Assembly: GCA_002917075.1 (NCBI GenBank)
Contig: NTMA01000069.1
Span: forward strand, 62,001-126,000
Length of the DNA: 64,000 nucleotides
From: Hawksworthiomyces lignivorus
Taxonomy: Eukaryota > Ascomycota > Sordariomycetes > Ophiostomatales > Ophiostomataceae
Reading direction: 5' to 3'
Shown: positions 1-11,722 of the stretch, piece after piece
Position numbering within the stretch: the first letter of the stretch is position 1
Layout of the letters: every line of letters begins with the position of its first letter
Notes under the pieces: model-generated
Told to the model about the DNA's origin: nothing
The model's input: the letters and a program-made list of their open reading frames with translations, nothing else
Database searches by the model: none
Position numbers and translations under genes: made by a program

Positions 1-3000
1 CTCCATTGCCATTGTTGGCGTCCATACTTCTGCCGCCGACGATGCTTGCATCACTTTGTGCCTCGAGCATGTTGCACGTGGTTGAATCTCCAGTAGGGTC
101 GCTGTAGGTAGAGAGGGGAGGGGGAGGGTGAGGAGGAGCTGGTGCCGCCAGCGGCTGTTGAGGAAAAGGAATTGGTGCTTGTGAGATTCCTGCTCATGAA
201 GAAGATTAGTATTTGCTGGCGCGGTCAGATACGTTCTACTGTCCCTACGAGAGAATGGGTTCGTACCTTCGCTTGTTCCTACTCTGCTGTCTCTCCGGCG
301 AGGCGAAGAAGACGCACAGCTTTTGCTCGTCTTAGTCCAGGATGAAGAGGTTGGCATTCCGTTCCTGTCGCCGTTGGTCATATTGGTCTTGCTGTTTCCA
401 TTCTCTCCACTCGTCTCGGCGAGCACCATGCCACCAGAGCGCGAGTCGGCGAATTTCTGACCGCCGCTCGCGTGGCCTCCATCTGCCTCGTCCTGACCCT
501 CCAACTGCAGCTCGAGCGCCTCCAGGTTCTGCTCCATCGCCGTCCGCGCATTCCAGAAAGAGGCGCACCGCTTGTAGGTCAAGTAGAGCACGTCGAAGCG
601 GGACTTGATCAGCGTCGGGTTGGTTGTCGCCCGGCCTACGTGCTTGCGGAGCAGCTGCACGGCAGCCGCCAGCCAGATGGTGCTGAGCAGGAACGGGTTG
701 ATGTGCTGGATGTGCTCTTCGCAGCTGCGGTTCACAATGCACAGGATGTTGTCGGCCGCCTCAAAGTACTGCAGCACGGAGGGGTTGTCGAGGGCAAACG
801 AAGGCGGGCCGATGGCGGCTGAGCCATTGTTGCTGCTGCTGCTGCTGCCGCTGCCGCTGCCGCCCTTGCGGCCGCGGCGGCCGGCGGCTGACGGCGCCTG
901 CCGGTGGAACTGGTGGGCGTGGCCGCCAAACAGCTCGTAGCGGTGGATCATGAGGCGGGCCAGCTGCGTCATGACAAAGATGTCGTGGATGCTGCAGTGC
1001 AGCTGGCGCAGCGAGGCGAAGCAGGGGCGACCCGGCGCGGGACCCTCAAAGGTCAGGTACTGGTTGCGGTAGTGCAGGTGGGGCGGCAGCGCCAGCACGA
1101 AGCACTGCACCGAGTTGGCCAGGATCTCGAGCTTCTGCCGGGCCTCCTCCACGGGGCAGGGCTTGGAGAGGCCCCTGCCCCTGCGCACCGCGTGCGCCTT
1201 TGCGGCGGCGGCGGCGGCTGCAGCGGCGGCTGATGATGATGCCGGCAATGTTGACAACAACGACGACGAGGCACCGGTAGCGGTAGTGGTAGCGGCACCG
1301 GCACCGGCAGCAGCGGCGGCGGCCGCGCCGCGCCGGCGCTGCATCTCCTGCTCCATCTGGAAGGGCACCCCGCGCGGGCTGGAGATGATCTGGGCGTCCT
1401 TCATGAGCGAGTTGATGACGAGGTACCAGGCCTTGGGCGACTGGTTGCCCGACTGCTGCAGCGCCTTCCAGCGCTGCACGGGGTCGCGCTCCAGGAGGCA
1501 GCTGGGCGCCGGCCGGTCCTGGAACCAGTCGCCGTCGCCCACCGGCAGCAGCACCTCCATCTGCGCCCAGTCCACCGCCGTCGGCGTGCGCCGGATCGTG
1601 CTCGCAAACACGTCCATCTCCCACACCGCCCACCACGCCCGCCGCTTCTCCTCAGCATCGCGCCACAGCAGCGGGTCCTCGTGGCCGTGACCGTGGCTGT
1701 GGCTGTGGCTGTGGCCGTCGCCGCTGGCGCCCCGGCCGTCGTCGCCGCCATTGCTGCCGCCACCGCCGCTGCCGCTGCCCGCGGCTCCTGCAGACTGCGT
1801 CATCACTACGCTCTTGGCGTCCAGCAGGTGCAGGTTCATCTCGTAGGCCAGCCGCACGCACATGCCCAGCGACCGCCAGGCCCGGCCGTGCACGCCGCGC
1901 GTCAGGTCGCAGTGCGTGGAGATGATGGCCGCCTGCAGGATGCACAGCGTGGGCGGCTCGTCGCCGCACTCATCCAGCGCCCGGCTGATGAGCTTCCGCG
2001 ACAATTCTAGGAAGTGCTCTGGCGTGTGCTTTGCCGGATCGATAGCAGGCGGCGTGTCGCTGCCGATCAGCAGCGGGTCAATGGCGGAATCTGGCAGGTT
2101 CTCCTGTGGCTGCGTCTGCTGTGGCTGATGTTGTTGTTGTTGCTGCTGCTGCTGCTGCTGCTGTTGGAATCTGGATGCATAGCACATCATGGCTGTGAGA
2201 AGGGCGAAAAGCTGGACGGGCGACGGTATGTTGGCGACTTTGTCCGCAAAGGACGGCTCGTGGAAGAGGTTGATGGCAACCATATTTTCAAAGTAGACCT
2301 TGATACTAGATGAAGATAGAGTTAGCATCTACCGCAGCCCTTGTCAAATGCACCGAGCAAGAGCACAAGACGAGGCGACTCACGACTGTCGCAGCATGTC
2401 CTGAGTGACTCCGAGGGCGTGGCAGGCCTGCTGTACGAACCCCTGCCAATCAGGATCGTCAGTGCCCTTGGCTATGCCTTGCTGAGAGTCAATTCTCTCG
2501 GGCGTAGATGCCTCATGAGAGGGGTGCAAGATAAAGGAGAGGTCGTTGATGTTGAGCTGTGAGTTGCGCCGCCGCCGGGTCCACTCGTCGCTTATGGTCC
2601 CAGTCGGAGAAGTGCTCTTTCCGAGGATGTGGGTGCTGTCATACACGGCTTGATCGCCGTCGTCGAGACCGGGTTCTGCGTGGGTGCTGCCGTCGTGCGT
2701 CTCTGACTCGGAGGGACTGACTACTGGGGAACATGACGCTCGCTTGTCCTGCTGGCCATTGCTACGCTGCTGGCTGTCGCGGTCCCGATAGCGCCTCTTG
2801 TGACGCTGCAGCGATCCTAAATATCGATCAGGCCTTGCGCTATGGCAACGGACATGTGCTGAGGGATTCACCAACCTATCTTCGGCCCCGGCTTTTTCGG
2901 GCGTAGAGGGTATTCGCAGACTTGTCCCGTTTGGATGCAAACCTGGCATCGCGGCAGCTTGCGGTCACTGGGCAGTCGTGTAAATATCAATTTTTGAGCA

Positions 3001-3187
3001 ACAAGAAACACCCGAGATTCCACCCCATGCTCACCACTTCACTTTTCGTCTATCCGCCTTATTGTCAGGTGTCATTCGATCTCCAACATGGATATCTGGA
3101 TCCGACCTACCGGCGACATAACTGGCAAGCAATTTCTACAGTTGTCCGCGGCAGTTCCGTATTTCCGTCTGTTTCTGCCCACATCAT
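1..3187 (-). CDS. Zn2Cys6 fungal-specific transcription factor, 3' end cut by window edge
   Basis: Nuclear DNA-binding regulator of the Zn(II)2Cys6 class. A start at 3187 (ATG ATG, with an in-frame stop upstream) and exons 3111-3187, 3035-3049, 2876-2967, 2384-2816, 267-2305 and 189 to the edge give at least 948 residues in one frame. The zinc cluster has Cys at residues 21, 24, 31, 38, 41 and 48 (C-x2-C-x6-C-x6-C-x2-C-x6-C), followed by RPKKPGPKIGS, a linker common in this class. From about residue 206 the fungal-specific regulatory region begins (YFENMVAINLF, later CVRLAYEMNLHL and RRAWWAVWEMDVF). Low-complexity inserts include 12 Gln (2131-2166), Ala runs and a Ser-His repeat near 1700. 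The zinc cluster is spread over three exons, one only 15 nt. Residues after 267 read in a new frame through a 77-nt intron (190-266). The regulon cannot be named. It resembles large regulators of polysaccharide use, but that is only an impression. Confidence 0.88.
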
Positions 3188-4447
3188 GCCGATGCTGGTT
3201 CTCCTCTTTACGCTGTCTCTTCCTCCTGAAGAAATTTATAGATTTCTAATAATTACAAAAAATAAGTAAATAAAACAAAAAATAAAAAATAAAAAAAATG
3301 AAGAGGAAAGTACTGTAGTGTCTCTGCAATTATTAGGAAAATGGAATTGTACGTGCGGGCTCCAGCAAATTCCCTATCCACTTCTTTTTATCGTACATTT
3401 CAATTTCAAAGCGCGCAGCGGAAATCATTTCTCCAAGAGAGAACTTCGACAATGCATGTTCCCCTCACGAAAAATGAACCCCTACAGCACGTGCATATTT
3501 CTCAGCTTCAGCGCATCTACAGGGCTGCCAGCATACGCTACGAAGATTATTCCACTCGCCTAGTGAAAGCTAGGGCAGAGACCGATGGCTGTCCCTCCAG
3601 GTTCCTCTATTTACATAGATTGCGTTGTTTCCGTGCACGTCCGGCGGGTCACTGTCATTTTACCAAGAGAAATATGTCTCATGATTCCAATAGGACTCTA
3701 ACTATATTAAAGGAAGACAAAACTGGAGCACAGTTTAGGTTTGTAGCACTCACTGATATATACCACCCCGAGATGGAGCCGTTTTTGTTTAGCAGGACCG
3801 CGCTTTTCTGGGGTATGGGGTTGAGGGGGGTTAGGGAGGCAAGGGGGCCAGGGGGTTCTATATCTGAGCTTGTTTTGAGAGCTTACGGGGGAGTTGTCGG
3901 CGTATCTTCGCACAGATTCAGATACGATGAGACCGTACAAAATAACCCGAGATTGGTGCGGTCGAATCAGCGTCACGTATGCCTACGACGCCTGCTAACC
4001 CAATCTGAGATCGCTAAGAGCGGCGCTGCAGATGCAAGGTTTTCCGGAAAACCGGAGCTGAAGACGGATGCAACAGCTCGCTAAGAAATGTATTCGTATG
4101 TACGGGACAGAACCAGTTATCTCTTCCGGTAATACCCCAACTTTCTACAGATCAACATTTGGAGTGCCCTCGGATTCTTTTAGCACCCCTCACCAGTACT
4201 CGAGCTGCCGGGAAATAGAAACGGCGCCTTGTCAGCGAAGGTTCTCTATTTTTTTTTTTTTTTTTTAATCTTTGTTCTCTTTCTTGTCTTTAGCTGGCGG
4301 CCACTCGCTAATCGGAAAAGCACCACCGCGTATCCCGTCTATCTTTCTCAGGATCCCTGACGATACCAACCAAAAACGCCATAGTGGCCATCATTGTCTC
4401 ATTGCTCTACCGTGAGTGTTGTTTAGGAGACACGTAATCGCTGCCCT
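3188..4447. other. Intergenic region, no supported gene
   Basis: Upstream side of the Zn2Cys6 gene and downstream side of the hydrolase gene. It holds an A-rich patch near 3260-3300 and an 18-T run at 4249-4266. A 247-codon frame at 3341-4084 shows no recognisable domain or coding-like composition and I do not call it. Confidence 0.6.
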
Positions 4448-5555
4448 CTACTCGTAGTAGACCTTGTTGATCAGCGTACCGATCTCGTCGATCTGCACAC
4501 GCATATCGTCCTCGTGCAAGAGGGCAATCTTGGGCGACCGCATAGCTCCGATACCGGGCCCAGTGCCGGTCATGATGATGGTGCCGCGCTCAAGGGTTGT
4601 GCCCTGGGAAAGGAAGGCGATGGTCGTTGGGATGTCAAAGATCATCTCGCTGTATTTCCGAATCGTAGTTGAATCATTAGTGTTGTGCAGCTTAGAAGAG
4701 CATGGGAGGCGCCAGACGACTTACCCAGTATTCGAGTCCTGGACGACTTCGCCGTTGCGGATGGCCTTGATGCCAAGCTTGTGAGGGTCGCTAATAGCCG
4801 AGGCGGCGACCAGAACTGGCCCAATTGGGCATGATGCATCGAGACCTAGCGACAAAAGAGTTTGTAAGCCGATGCGTTCAGGAACATGGCTACGCCACGT
4901 GCACGGGCACAAGCGCTTTTCATCCTCATTCCTCGGACCGAGCGCTTACCCTTGGAGAAGCACCATTGGCTGTTCTTGAACTGCTGTGCCCGGGCACTGA
5001 CGTCGTTGCTGGCCGTGTAGCCAAGGACATACTCGAGCGCCTTTTCCTTCGGGATGTCTCTGCCCGTCTTGGAAATCACGAGGGAGAGCTCGGCCTCGTA
5101 GTCGCTGGTGCCGTCCTGTGCAATCTTGGGGATGTTCAGGCGAGCCGGTGCTGGTCCAGCAAGAGCCGTGCGGGGCTTGATGAAGAGCACTGGCGTGTCC
5201 GGAATGGGCATGTTTGCCTCCTTGGCATGGTCGCGGTAGTTCAGACCCATACACCGGATAATTGGGACTTCGTCGATCCGCAGAGGTGCCAGCAGCTGGT
5301 TGCATGTTCTTAGCACGGGCGTTCTCTTAGAGCACAGTGTTGCTTCCGAGTGGCACTTACAGTTCCGATAGTCAAAGACTTCTCCGTCACCACGCCGTCG
5401 AATGCATCCCCTTCGATCAGCTTTGCCGTGACGGTTTCACCCTTCTCCAAGGCAAGGCCAAGATCAGGAACCTTCGCGGAATCGATCTGGCCCAGATGAA
5501 TCTGGCTGTCCTCTACAGCCACAAAGCGAACAAGGTGTGTCCAGTTGGGCGCCAT
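4448..5555 (-). CDS. Fumarylacetoacetate hydrolase (FAH) family protein
   Basis: Predicted metal-dependent hydrolase, decarboxylase or isomerase acting on beta-keto acids, most like fungal FAHD1-type enzymes. Four exons (5361-5555, 4950-5295, 4725-4845, 4448-4649) give 287 residues, normal for the short FAH family. Visible family motifs are VPIIRCMGLNYRDHAKE (entry to the catalytic domain), DYEAELSLVI with metal-ligand acidic residues, GYTASNDVSAR, and a C-terminal TGTGPGIG loop. The start at 5555 is the first ATG of the frame. The first acceptor matters: an AG at 5296-5297 (after a GCTAAG branch-like site) keeps the frame and joins LTIGT to LLAPL, whereas nearer AGs give a 35-nt intron or a frame shift. 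No targeting peptide is evident, so it is probably cytosolic. The substrate cannot be read from the sequence, and neighbours give no pathway context. Confidence 0.9.
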
Positions 5556-6580
5556 GATGAGCTGCTCAGGTAGATATCTAAAGTTGCTGTAGAGATTTCC
5601 GAGGCTTAAAGGAAGACAAATAAAAAGTCAAGCAGGAAAGGCAACTAAGAGAAGGAGTCGATTTATACTGCTTATCCAGAAAAAGCTCCCCAGTGTTATT
5701 GTTTTTGCCTGAAGGGTAGTGTGGTAGGTTGGCTTAAACGGATCAATTTCGGTTGGTTGTTGGATTTCCACCGTTGTCAAATGTGTAAGTGGATTCGCAG
5801 GCAAAGTGGCTTGTGGAGCATTAATCCGAGGCTTTGCTACCTCTACAATCAAGTCGAATATCTTTTGCGAAATGCTTTTACAATTTTATACGAAAAGCAA
5901 AGTTCAATCGCAAGATTCAAACAATAAACCGAATTTGACGCTAGAAAACAGCAGAAACACAGAGCATGGTGTATCTTTATATCAAAGAGCACCAAATGTT
6001 GTGGTCTCGGCAGATGGCACAGGAGGAATAGAGTTTAACCGTTCACCATTTCGCCAGTTAATGGATTTAAAATGACGAATGTGTTCCTCCTTGGAGCAGC
6101 TAGCCACCAAAGCGATCTAGGAACCGGGAATGTATTGTCCAATAAACGAATCACATAGCGCATCCAACCGGATAGCACATCAGCGCGGGATCTCCAACCA
6201 GAACTATTGGTGGAGCTTGATTTAAGGGGCCATCGGCAGCTCTATCCCGATGCGTTCGTTATACGACTACCACGCAAAGCCATCCCAATGTGAACAATTA
6301 GCATGGGAACACCGAGGGCAACTGGGAAAATATGATGCTGGTTCTCAACTTTTCATGGGCACTATTGAAAATATTTTGACAAGCTCAACCTGCAATCTTT
6401 TGCCTGCGTCTAGCTACTAATATGCATTACATTATCCGAATGTGGCGCTGGGAGAGCCAGACCAAGTGGAGGTGAACAAGGTTATATTTCCTTTATCTGT
6501 AACAAAAATTTCGCCCCCCAATGTCTGTCAAAAGCTCTTCACTCAAACAATATGGAATATCTACCGAAAGCCTTTCAATT
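5556..6580. other. Intergenic region, nothing recognised
   Basis: About 1 kb of AT-rich spacer between the FAH-family start and the 3' end of the seven-helix gene. No coding-like frame, tRNA or repeat was seen. Confidence 0.6.
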
Positions 6581-8689
6581 TCATTGCTGTTTTTCTTCTT
6601 TCGGTATTGGTGTTAGAGGTGAGCTATCTTCATGCTCATCAAGGACAGGAATCTGCGGCAGCGGCTGGGTCGGTGGCGGGGTCGGCGGCGGAGGGTATTC
6701 GGAGCGGTAGCGGTATCCAGAGAAGCGCTTTGTTGCAGAATAGGTGCTATTGCTTCTGCCAAGGCCTTGATTGAGAGGAGCATCCACATTGGCAGAGGTT
6801 CCTGTCTCTGTTTCATTGACGCTTCGAGCGCCGCTGGTATCTTGAAGTAGAGCGTTTGCTGTGCTGCTCGCGCTGCCAACGACGGTGCTGGTTTCTGGCT
6901 GGTGGGGCAGCTCTTGGTCGGTTCTGTTGGATTCAATGGGGCGAACAGCGTAATCCAGAGGCACATGCGCAGCCAAACCGGCTTCGAGGCCGACTGGAGG
7001 GTAGCGTTATTAGTATGCAATACCGTTGAGAAGGTCGGAAGCGCCAGAACTTACACAGCAGAAGGAACACAAAATCGGCCGCCACAGGGCTCCAAGTAAG
7101 GATGGCAATGATCTGGCTGAATCCCCACTCATTCTGGTTATCGATTCCGCCGGCCACTTCCGCAATATCGTTACGCAGCGCCGTAAGACAGATGAGGATG
7201 GTCCACATGAGCCCGCAGTTAATCCAGGCGACGGACTGCCGCCAGATCGTACGGATTAGCTGTTCCTGGGTCTTCTCACCAGGCGCCACCTCCAGATCCA
7301 CCTTGGTTTTAAAAGCAGAAGGGATGGCTGAGACAAATTCCAATTTTCTTTTTGATTTGTCTTCTTTGCTGTGTGACTGCGGCTCTCGTCGAGGTCGAGC
7401 AAAGTAGTAAACCAGGCTGGTCAAGCAGAGCCAAAGCAGCGGCACACCGATCACCAGGTACTTCAGCGCTTGGAGAGTATGCCAGTACCGCAAGCCGCCT
7501 CGCTGATCGCACGTATACAGTACTTCGGCGAAGTTGTTGTCGTCTGAGTCAATGTCGCCGGCACTCTCAGGGATAACTCCCTTGTAGTCGTAGTCCAGCT
7601 CACTCTGAGGATCCAGAAAGACCATGGCGGCTGCTAAGGCCCACAAAACGACCAGGAGACCGCGTCGCAGCTCCTTTCGACGGCCCATCTGTGTGTGGTG
7701 GCTGTGGACAACGTCTGCTTCGGCAGGAGTGAGGGCATAGAGTATCATGACGGGGAACACCGCAAACAGGCCGACTATCAGCGACAGCGCCGAATCATAT
7801 AGCGCGCTGCCGCTGGGAATATTCTGCTCGTCAACTGGATTCTTGCGGCGCTCATCGGCATGCTTGGCAGATATGACAATTGCTGCGATGAGGATTGAGA
7901 GGGCGAGCACGATGGCAGCAGTAATAAAGCTGTAGAGGCTGCCACGCATAGCATCGAAGATACGACGACTATAGATCCGGAGTGGGCTCCTGACCTTCGT
8001 GTGCGGAGAAATAGACCTGCGTCTTGCCGCTGAATGGCCACGTCTCTTGTAGAAGCGAAGGAGCCGCCATATTGTGAATACGAAAAGATATATCGTTACG
8101 AGGGATGCTTCGATGTAATACGAAATTACTACCTATAAAGAAGGGGTTATTTTGATTAGCTCTTGTCTGTTACTATTTTGGGTCCCGTATTTCTATTAAT
8201 ATGAAGCAGCATTCTTACTCCAATCCCAGAAATATCAGAGTTGCCAGTGAAGGCTATGGCTTTGCAGAACTCAGCTGGACATTGCTCTGCCGGTGCCCAA
8301 ACGACATTGTCGACAAAATTGGAATCAGCATACCACGACTCGGTGGTGGCGTTGTAGGTCGCATACAGATGTGTTGTATACCACTGCATAACCTGTCCAA
8401 AGTAGTCAGTGCCCTCTGGTGACGTTATGAGAGTCGGTATGTCCATTTCTGCCCCAGTTCGACTATCGCTGTTTGAAGCAGCGGATGATCGAGATGGGTA
8501 GGTCCATCCTGGCGGTAGAGCAATATCAAATAAGTCCAATGATAGTTGAATGCTGCCACCTAGGGCTTCTGTCGGGTTCCACGGGTTGGGCGTGATAAAG
8601 GCAGACAGCCACTGGCCGTAAGCGGTGCAGTTCCGGGAGAAATTCAGCTGGTCCCACGATGGAAAGATAGTTGTCACATTGGCCGCCAT
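6581..8689 (-). CDS. Orphan seven-helix membrane protein with glycosylated N-terminal domain
   Basis: I do not recognise a named family. Three exons (8219-8689, 7055-8132, 6581-6993) give 653 residues from the ATG at 8689. Residues 1-157 are hydrophilic with several N-x-S/T sequons (NVT, NFS, NCT, NAT), Trp and paired Cys, which suits an extracytoplasmic domain without a cleavable signal. Hydrophobic segments follow at about 158-182, 222-246, 268-290, 314-330, 381-401, 457-475 and 491-516. The tail of about 135 residues is Ser/Thr-rich and ends in a proline run (YPPPPTPPP) and Glu/Lys-rich residues, which suits a cytosolic scaffold-binding tail. The topology resembles a receptor, but it lacks the Pth11 or rhodopsin signatures seen in the gene at 37.4 kb. 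Both introns have canonical sites and agreeing phases. Confidence 0.85.
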
Positions 8690-9420
8690 TGCAATGACAT
8701 TTTAACAATGCCACTTTTGACATTTTCTCTTCATGATCGTTTTCAAGTTCTCGCCAGGTACTACTTGCGAAGCATTACTTCTTAGGTCTCCAAGAGACGC
8801 GGAAAGCTGTATTTTAGTACGCCCCCATACTGGAACTAAACTAAGCAGAAGCGTTAGTTTTACACCAAGAATTATATCATAATGGTATGAATGAGATACC
8901 AACTTCTTTGTTTCAGACAGTGCCTTAAAGCGATGTGCTTTACTCAGCCCTGGCCACCGGAATGAAGACTCGGGTTAGGCCATTAAGTTTGATATGGAGA
9001 CACCTCAACTAAGGAGAACTATTTTGGTCTCAAAAAAAAAGTCGCTTAATAAAAGCGCTCAATATCCTGGCGAAGTAAGCGTTGTTGGTTGTGGAATCAA
9101 TCAGACGAAGAGGGAAGAGAGCCGAAGCCATCTCTCTTCAGAATCCCTAGAGCATTGGGTGCTGCACATTCCATACGAAAACTCTTAAAGTTAACGACAA
9201 TTGAATTTAACATTCTAGCCATTAGTAAAAATTAAGGAATGACCATGTATATGTAAAGAAACACTATGAAATCCATTGAACGCCTTGAATCAAGCTCCTG
9301 TCAAACTCCCCTCCCGGTTCTTCTCTCACCCCATCCCCATTGCAAAAAGACGTTCACGCACGTATAAACTGCCCATTAAAAATTTATCGAAGATCGGAAT
9401 TGAAATGCATACATTATCTT
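8690..9420. other. Intergenic region, nothing recognised
   Basis: Promoter side of the seven-helix gene and 3' side of the amine oxidase. AT-rich, with no coding-like frame and no clear promoter element. Confidence 0.6.
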
Positions 9421-11722
9421 TCAGATGCAGCATGCGGGGGGGCCGTTGGAGGTGCCATTGGTGGTGCCGTTGGAGGTGCCGTTAGATTCCTTCTTTTCGC
9501 CGAGGCTGAGCTTGGCCGCCCCGTCGACAACGCCGTTCAGGGCCACGCTGCAGTTGACCGCCTGCGTGCTGGGCGGCACGTCGAGGGCCGGGTTCTGCAC
9601 GAAGAAGTTGACGGGCCGGAGCGTCACGCGCAGCATCTCGCACGGCATGACGGGGAAATCCTCGGCGCGGGGCACGTGGTTCAGGCCAAACTGCAGCCAC
9701 ACGACGGGGTCGCCGCCTTCCAGGCTCTCATTCCGCTGCGCCCAGGTGCGCACGCCCTCGCCGCCGCGGCTCTGGTTGGTCCACTTGCCGCCGGCGTACA
9801 GCTCGTCCTCGGCGTAGCGCGTCACGTACACGGGGTGGTCGGCGAACTCGGCGCGCTTGTAGTGGTACGACTCGGTGTCGGCCAGGATGGGCTGCATCGG
9901 GGGGAGGTGCACCTTGTAGGCGGCGGGCTGGCCGTTGACCGGGTGGCGCACGTTGGGATTGGTGATCTTGAGCACGCGGCCGGTCTGGGTGGTCTCCAGA
10001 TCCAGGAAGCCGCTGGTCGAGACGGGCTCCGTCTTGACCGTGTAGCCGACGCCGTACGGGTTCAGGACCGGATCGCGCGGGATGGGCACGGCGTCTTGGT
10101 AGACGACCGTGTTGCCGTGGCCCGCAATCATGGGGTCGATGCGCAGGCTGAAGAAGTGCTGGTGGTGGCCGGCCAGCACGCCCGGGTGCACGACGGTGCC
10201 GAAGGGGTGCGGAGTCTTCTCGAGGCCCGCCTCGAGCGGCTGCGTGGACACGATGCCCGTGGCGCGCACCTCGTAGGCGATGTCGCCGGCCAGGTTGAAC
10301 ACCCAGGCCAAGATGTACTCGTAGTTGGAAACCGTTAGGATCGTCTGGATGACCAGCTCGCGCTGACGCACAACGACGGCACGGTTGGTGCGGTAGTTGG
10401 TGTGCTTCCACGCAATGCCTGCGTCTTGCTCGTGGATGCAGATGGCGTTGGGCATGGGAATTGGCTTGCCATCTGCGCCGACCACCACGCCGTCCATGTA
10501 GTAGATGGAGCCCAGGCAGTCGCATCCCAGCTGCAGGTTGTTGGCCATGATGCCTGCGCCGGCGTCGCCCAGGTCGAAGGCTTGCTTCTTGTGGAACGGG
10601 TGGCGCGGGTCGGCGTAAGGGATAGCCATGTCGCTCAGACTGAGGCGGTAAAACAGCGGCTGCCCATCGTAGTGCACGTCGTATAGCACAATACCCTCGC
10701 GTTGGTTGAAGCCGACTTTGACATCCCACTTCTGCCACTGGAGGCGGCGGCCCATCTCGCTGAACGACTCAACCGTGAAAGACGCGCCTTCTGGCTGCAG
10801 CACGCGCAGCGGCTTTAGGTCCTCCCGGAGATGCGCCTGCGCCTCAGGGATGTACTCGCTTGGCGGAGCCGGCGTCCACGGCTCCAGCGGCTTGACAGTA
10901 GCGTCAAGACCGGTGGGCAGGATATCAATGCGGACAACCTTGAGGCTGGCGCAGTCCACCACGGGAGAGACAGGCAGCGGGAATGCGTAGTGGCAGCCGT
11001 CCTCCTCCTTCGAATTTGCTGGATCACGCATGTAGAGGAAGCACTGCATGACACGCTTATCATCACGGAAATCTCCGTTCATGACACCATCGGAGCCTTG
11101 GAAAGATGTCAGAAACTAGGACCCCTATAGCACATGGTGAAATCCACAAAAGCTATCGCACAGGCGATGAGAACCTACCATAAATCCATGGATCTGAGAT
11201 CAGCACGGTACCCTCGGGAAGCTTCAGCTTGGCTATCTCAGCCAGAACTCCAGGATCCGCCAGAGCAACCTTCTCAATGGCAATGATCTCCTCTCCGTCA
11301 CCATTGGCGTGCTTGTAGGGTCCAAGCCGCACATTGCTTTCAACTTTGCCCGTGGTGAGATTGACAATGGCCTCATGGAATTTTTCCTGGAGAGCGTTAG
11401 AATAAAATATTCATCTGATAAGATACCTGGGGTTCCCTACGGTGTTTTTAATGTAGTATGCTACAAAGATACGGCGCTCGATAGCTGTTGCTGTCTTTCC
11501 AGCACGCTCAGCTGCCAAGTAAGGGACCAGCTCGGTCTTAGCGGGCTCTTGCAGCGTAACGACCTTAAACTGGAAGAGGGTGCCCTCCGGCCACGACTTT
11601 TCAATAAGTGCCGTAGACGCAGTGATTTCGGAGGCTGAAAGTGGACCAAGAGGGTGGACAGGTCCCGGTGAGGCAGCCGCCTTGACGGCAACCTCCGGCT
11701 TAGTGGCCGTGTCGGCAGTCAT
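9421..11722 (-). CDS. Copper amine oxidase (TPQ-dependent)
   Basis: Oxidises primary amines to aldehydes with release of ammonia and hydrogen peroxide, using copper and a self-made topaquinone. Exons 11441-11722, 11179-11386 and 9421-11096 give 721 residues, slightly longer than the usual 650-700. The TPQ site T-x-x-N-Y-E-Y is present (TVSNYEY, Tyr near residue 422). The catalytic-base region AFDLGDAG lies near residue 338 and the copper-binding HQH near 475-477. The start is the ATG at 11722; frame further upstream begins only at a non-ATG codon. The first intron uses GTAGGG (11387-11440) so that NT joins EKFHEAIVNL. No signal peptide is seen, so it is probably cytosolic or peroxisomal, although the C-terminus is not SKL-like. 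The last ~20 residues carry three N-G-T repeats and end in ACCI, which is unusual. The preferred amine is unknown. Confidence 0.95.

Noticed and set aside
1046..1636. 196-codon minus frame in the left-edge regulator
   Set aside because: Off-frame to the regulator; the correct frame carries the fungal-specific domain and stays open to the window edge.
3341..4084. 247-codon plus-strand frame in the first spacer
   Set aside because: No domain, no intron context, mixed composition, and AT-like spacer features. Kept only as a remote possibility.
9340..10738. Long plus and minus shadow frames over the amine oxidase
   Set aside because: Only the 9421-11096 frame contains the TPQ and copper motifs; the others are compositional artefacts.
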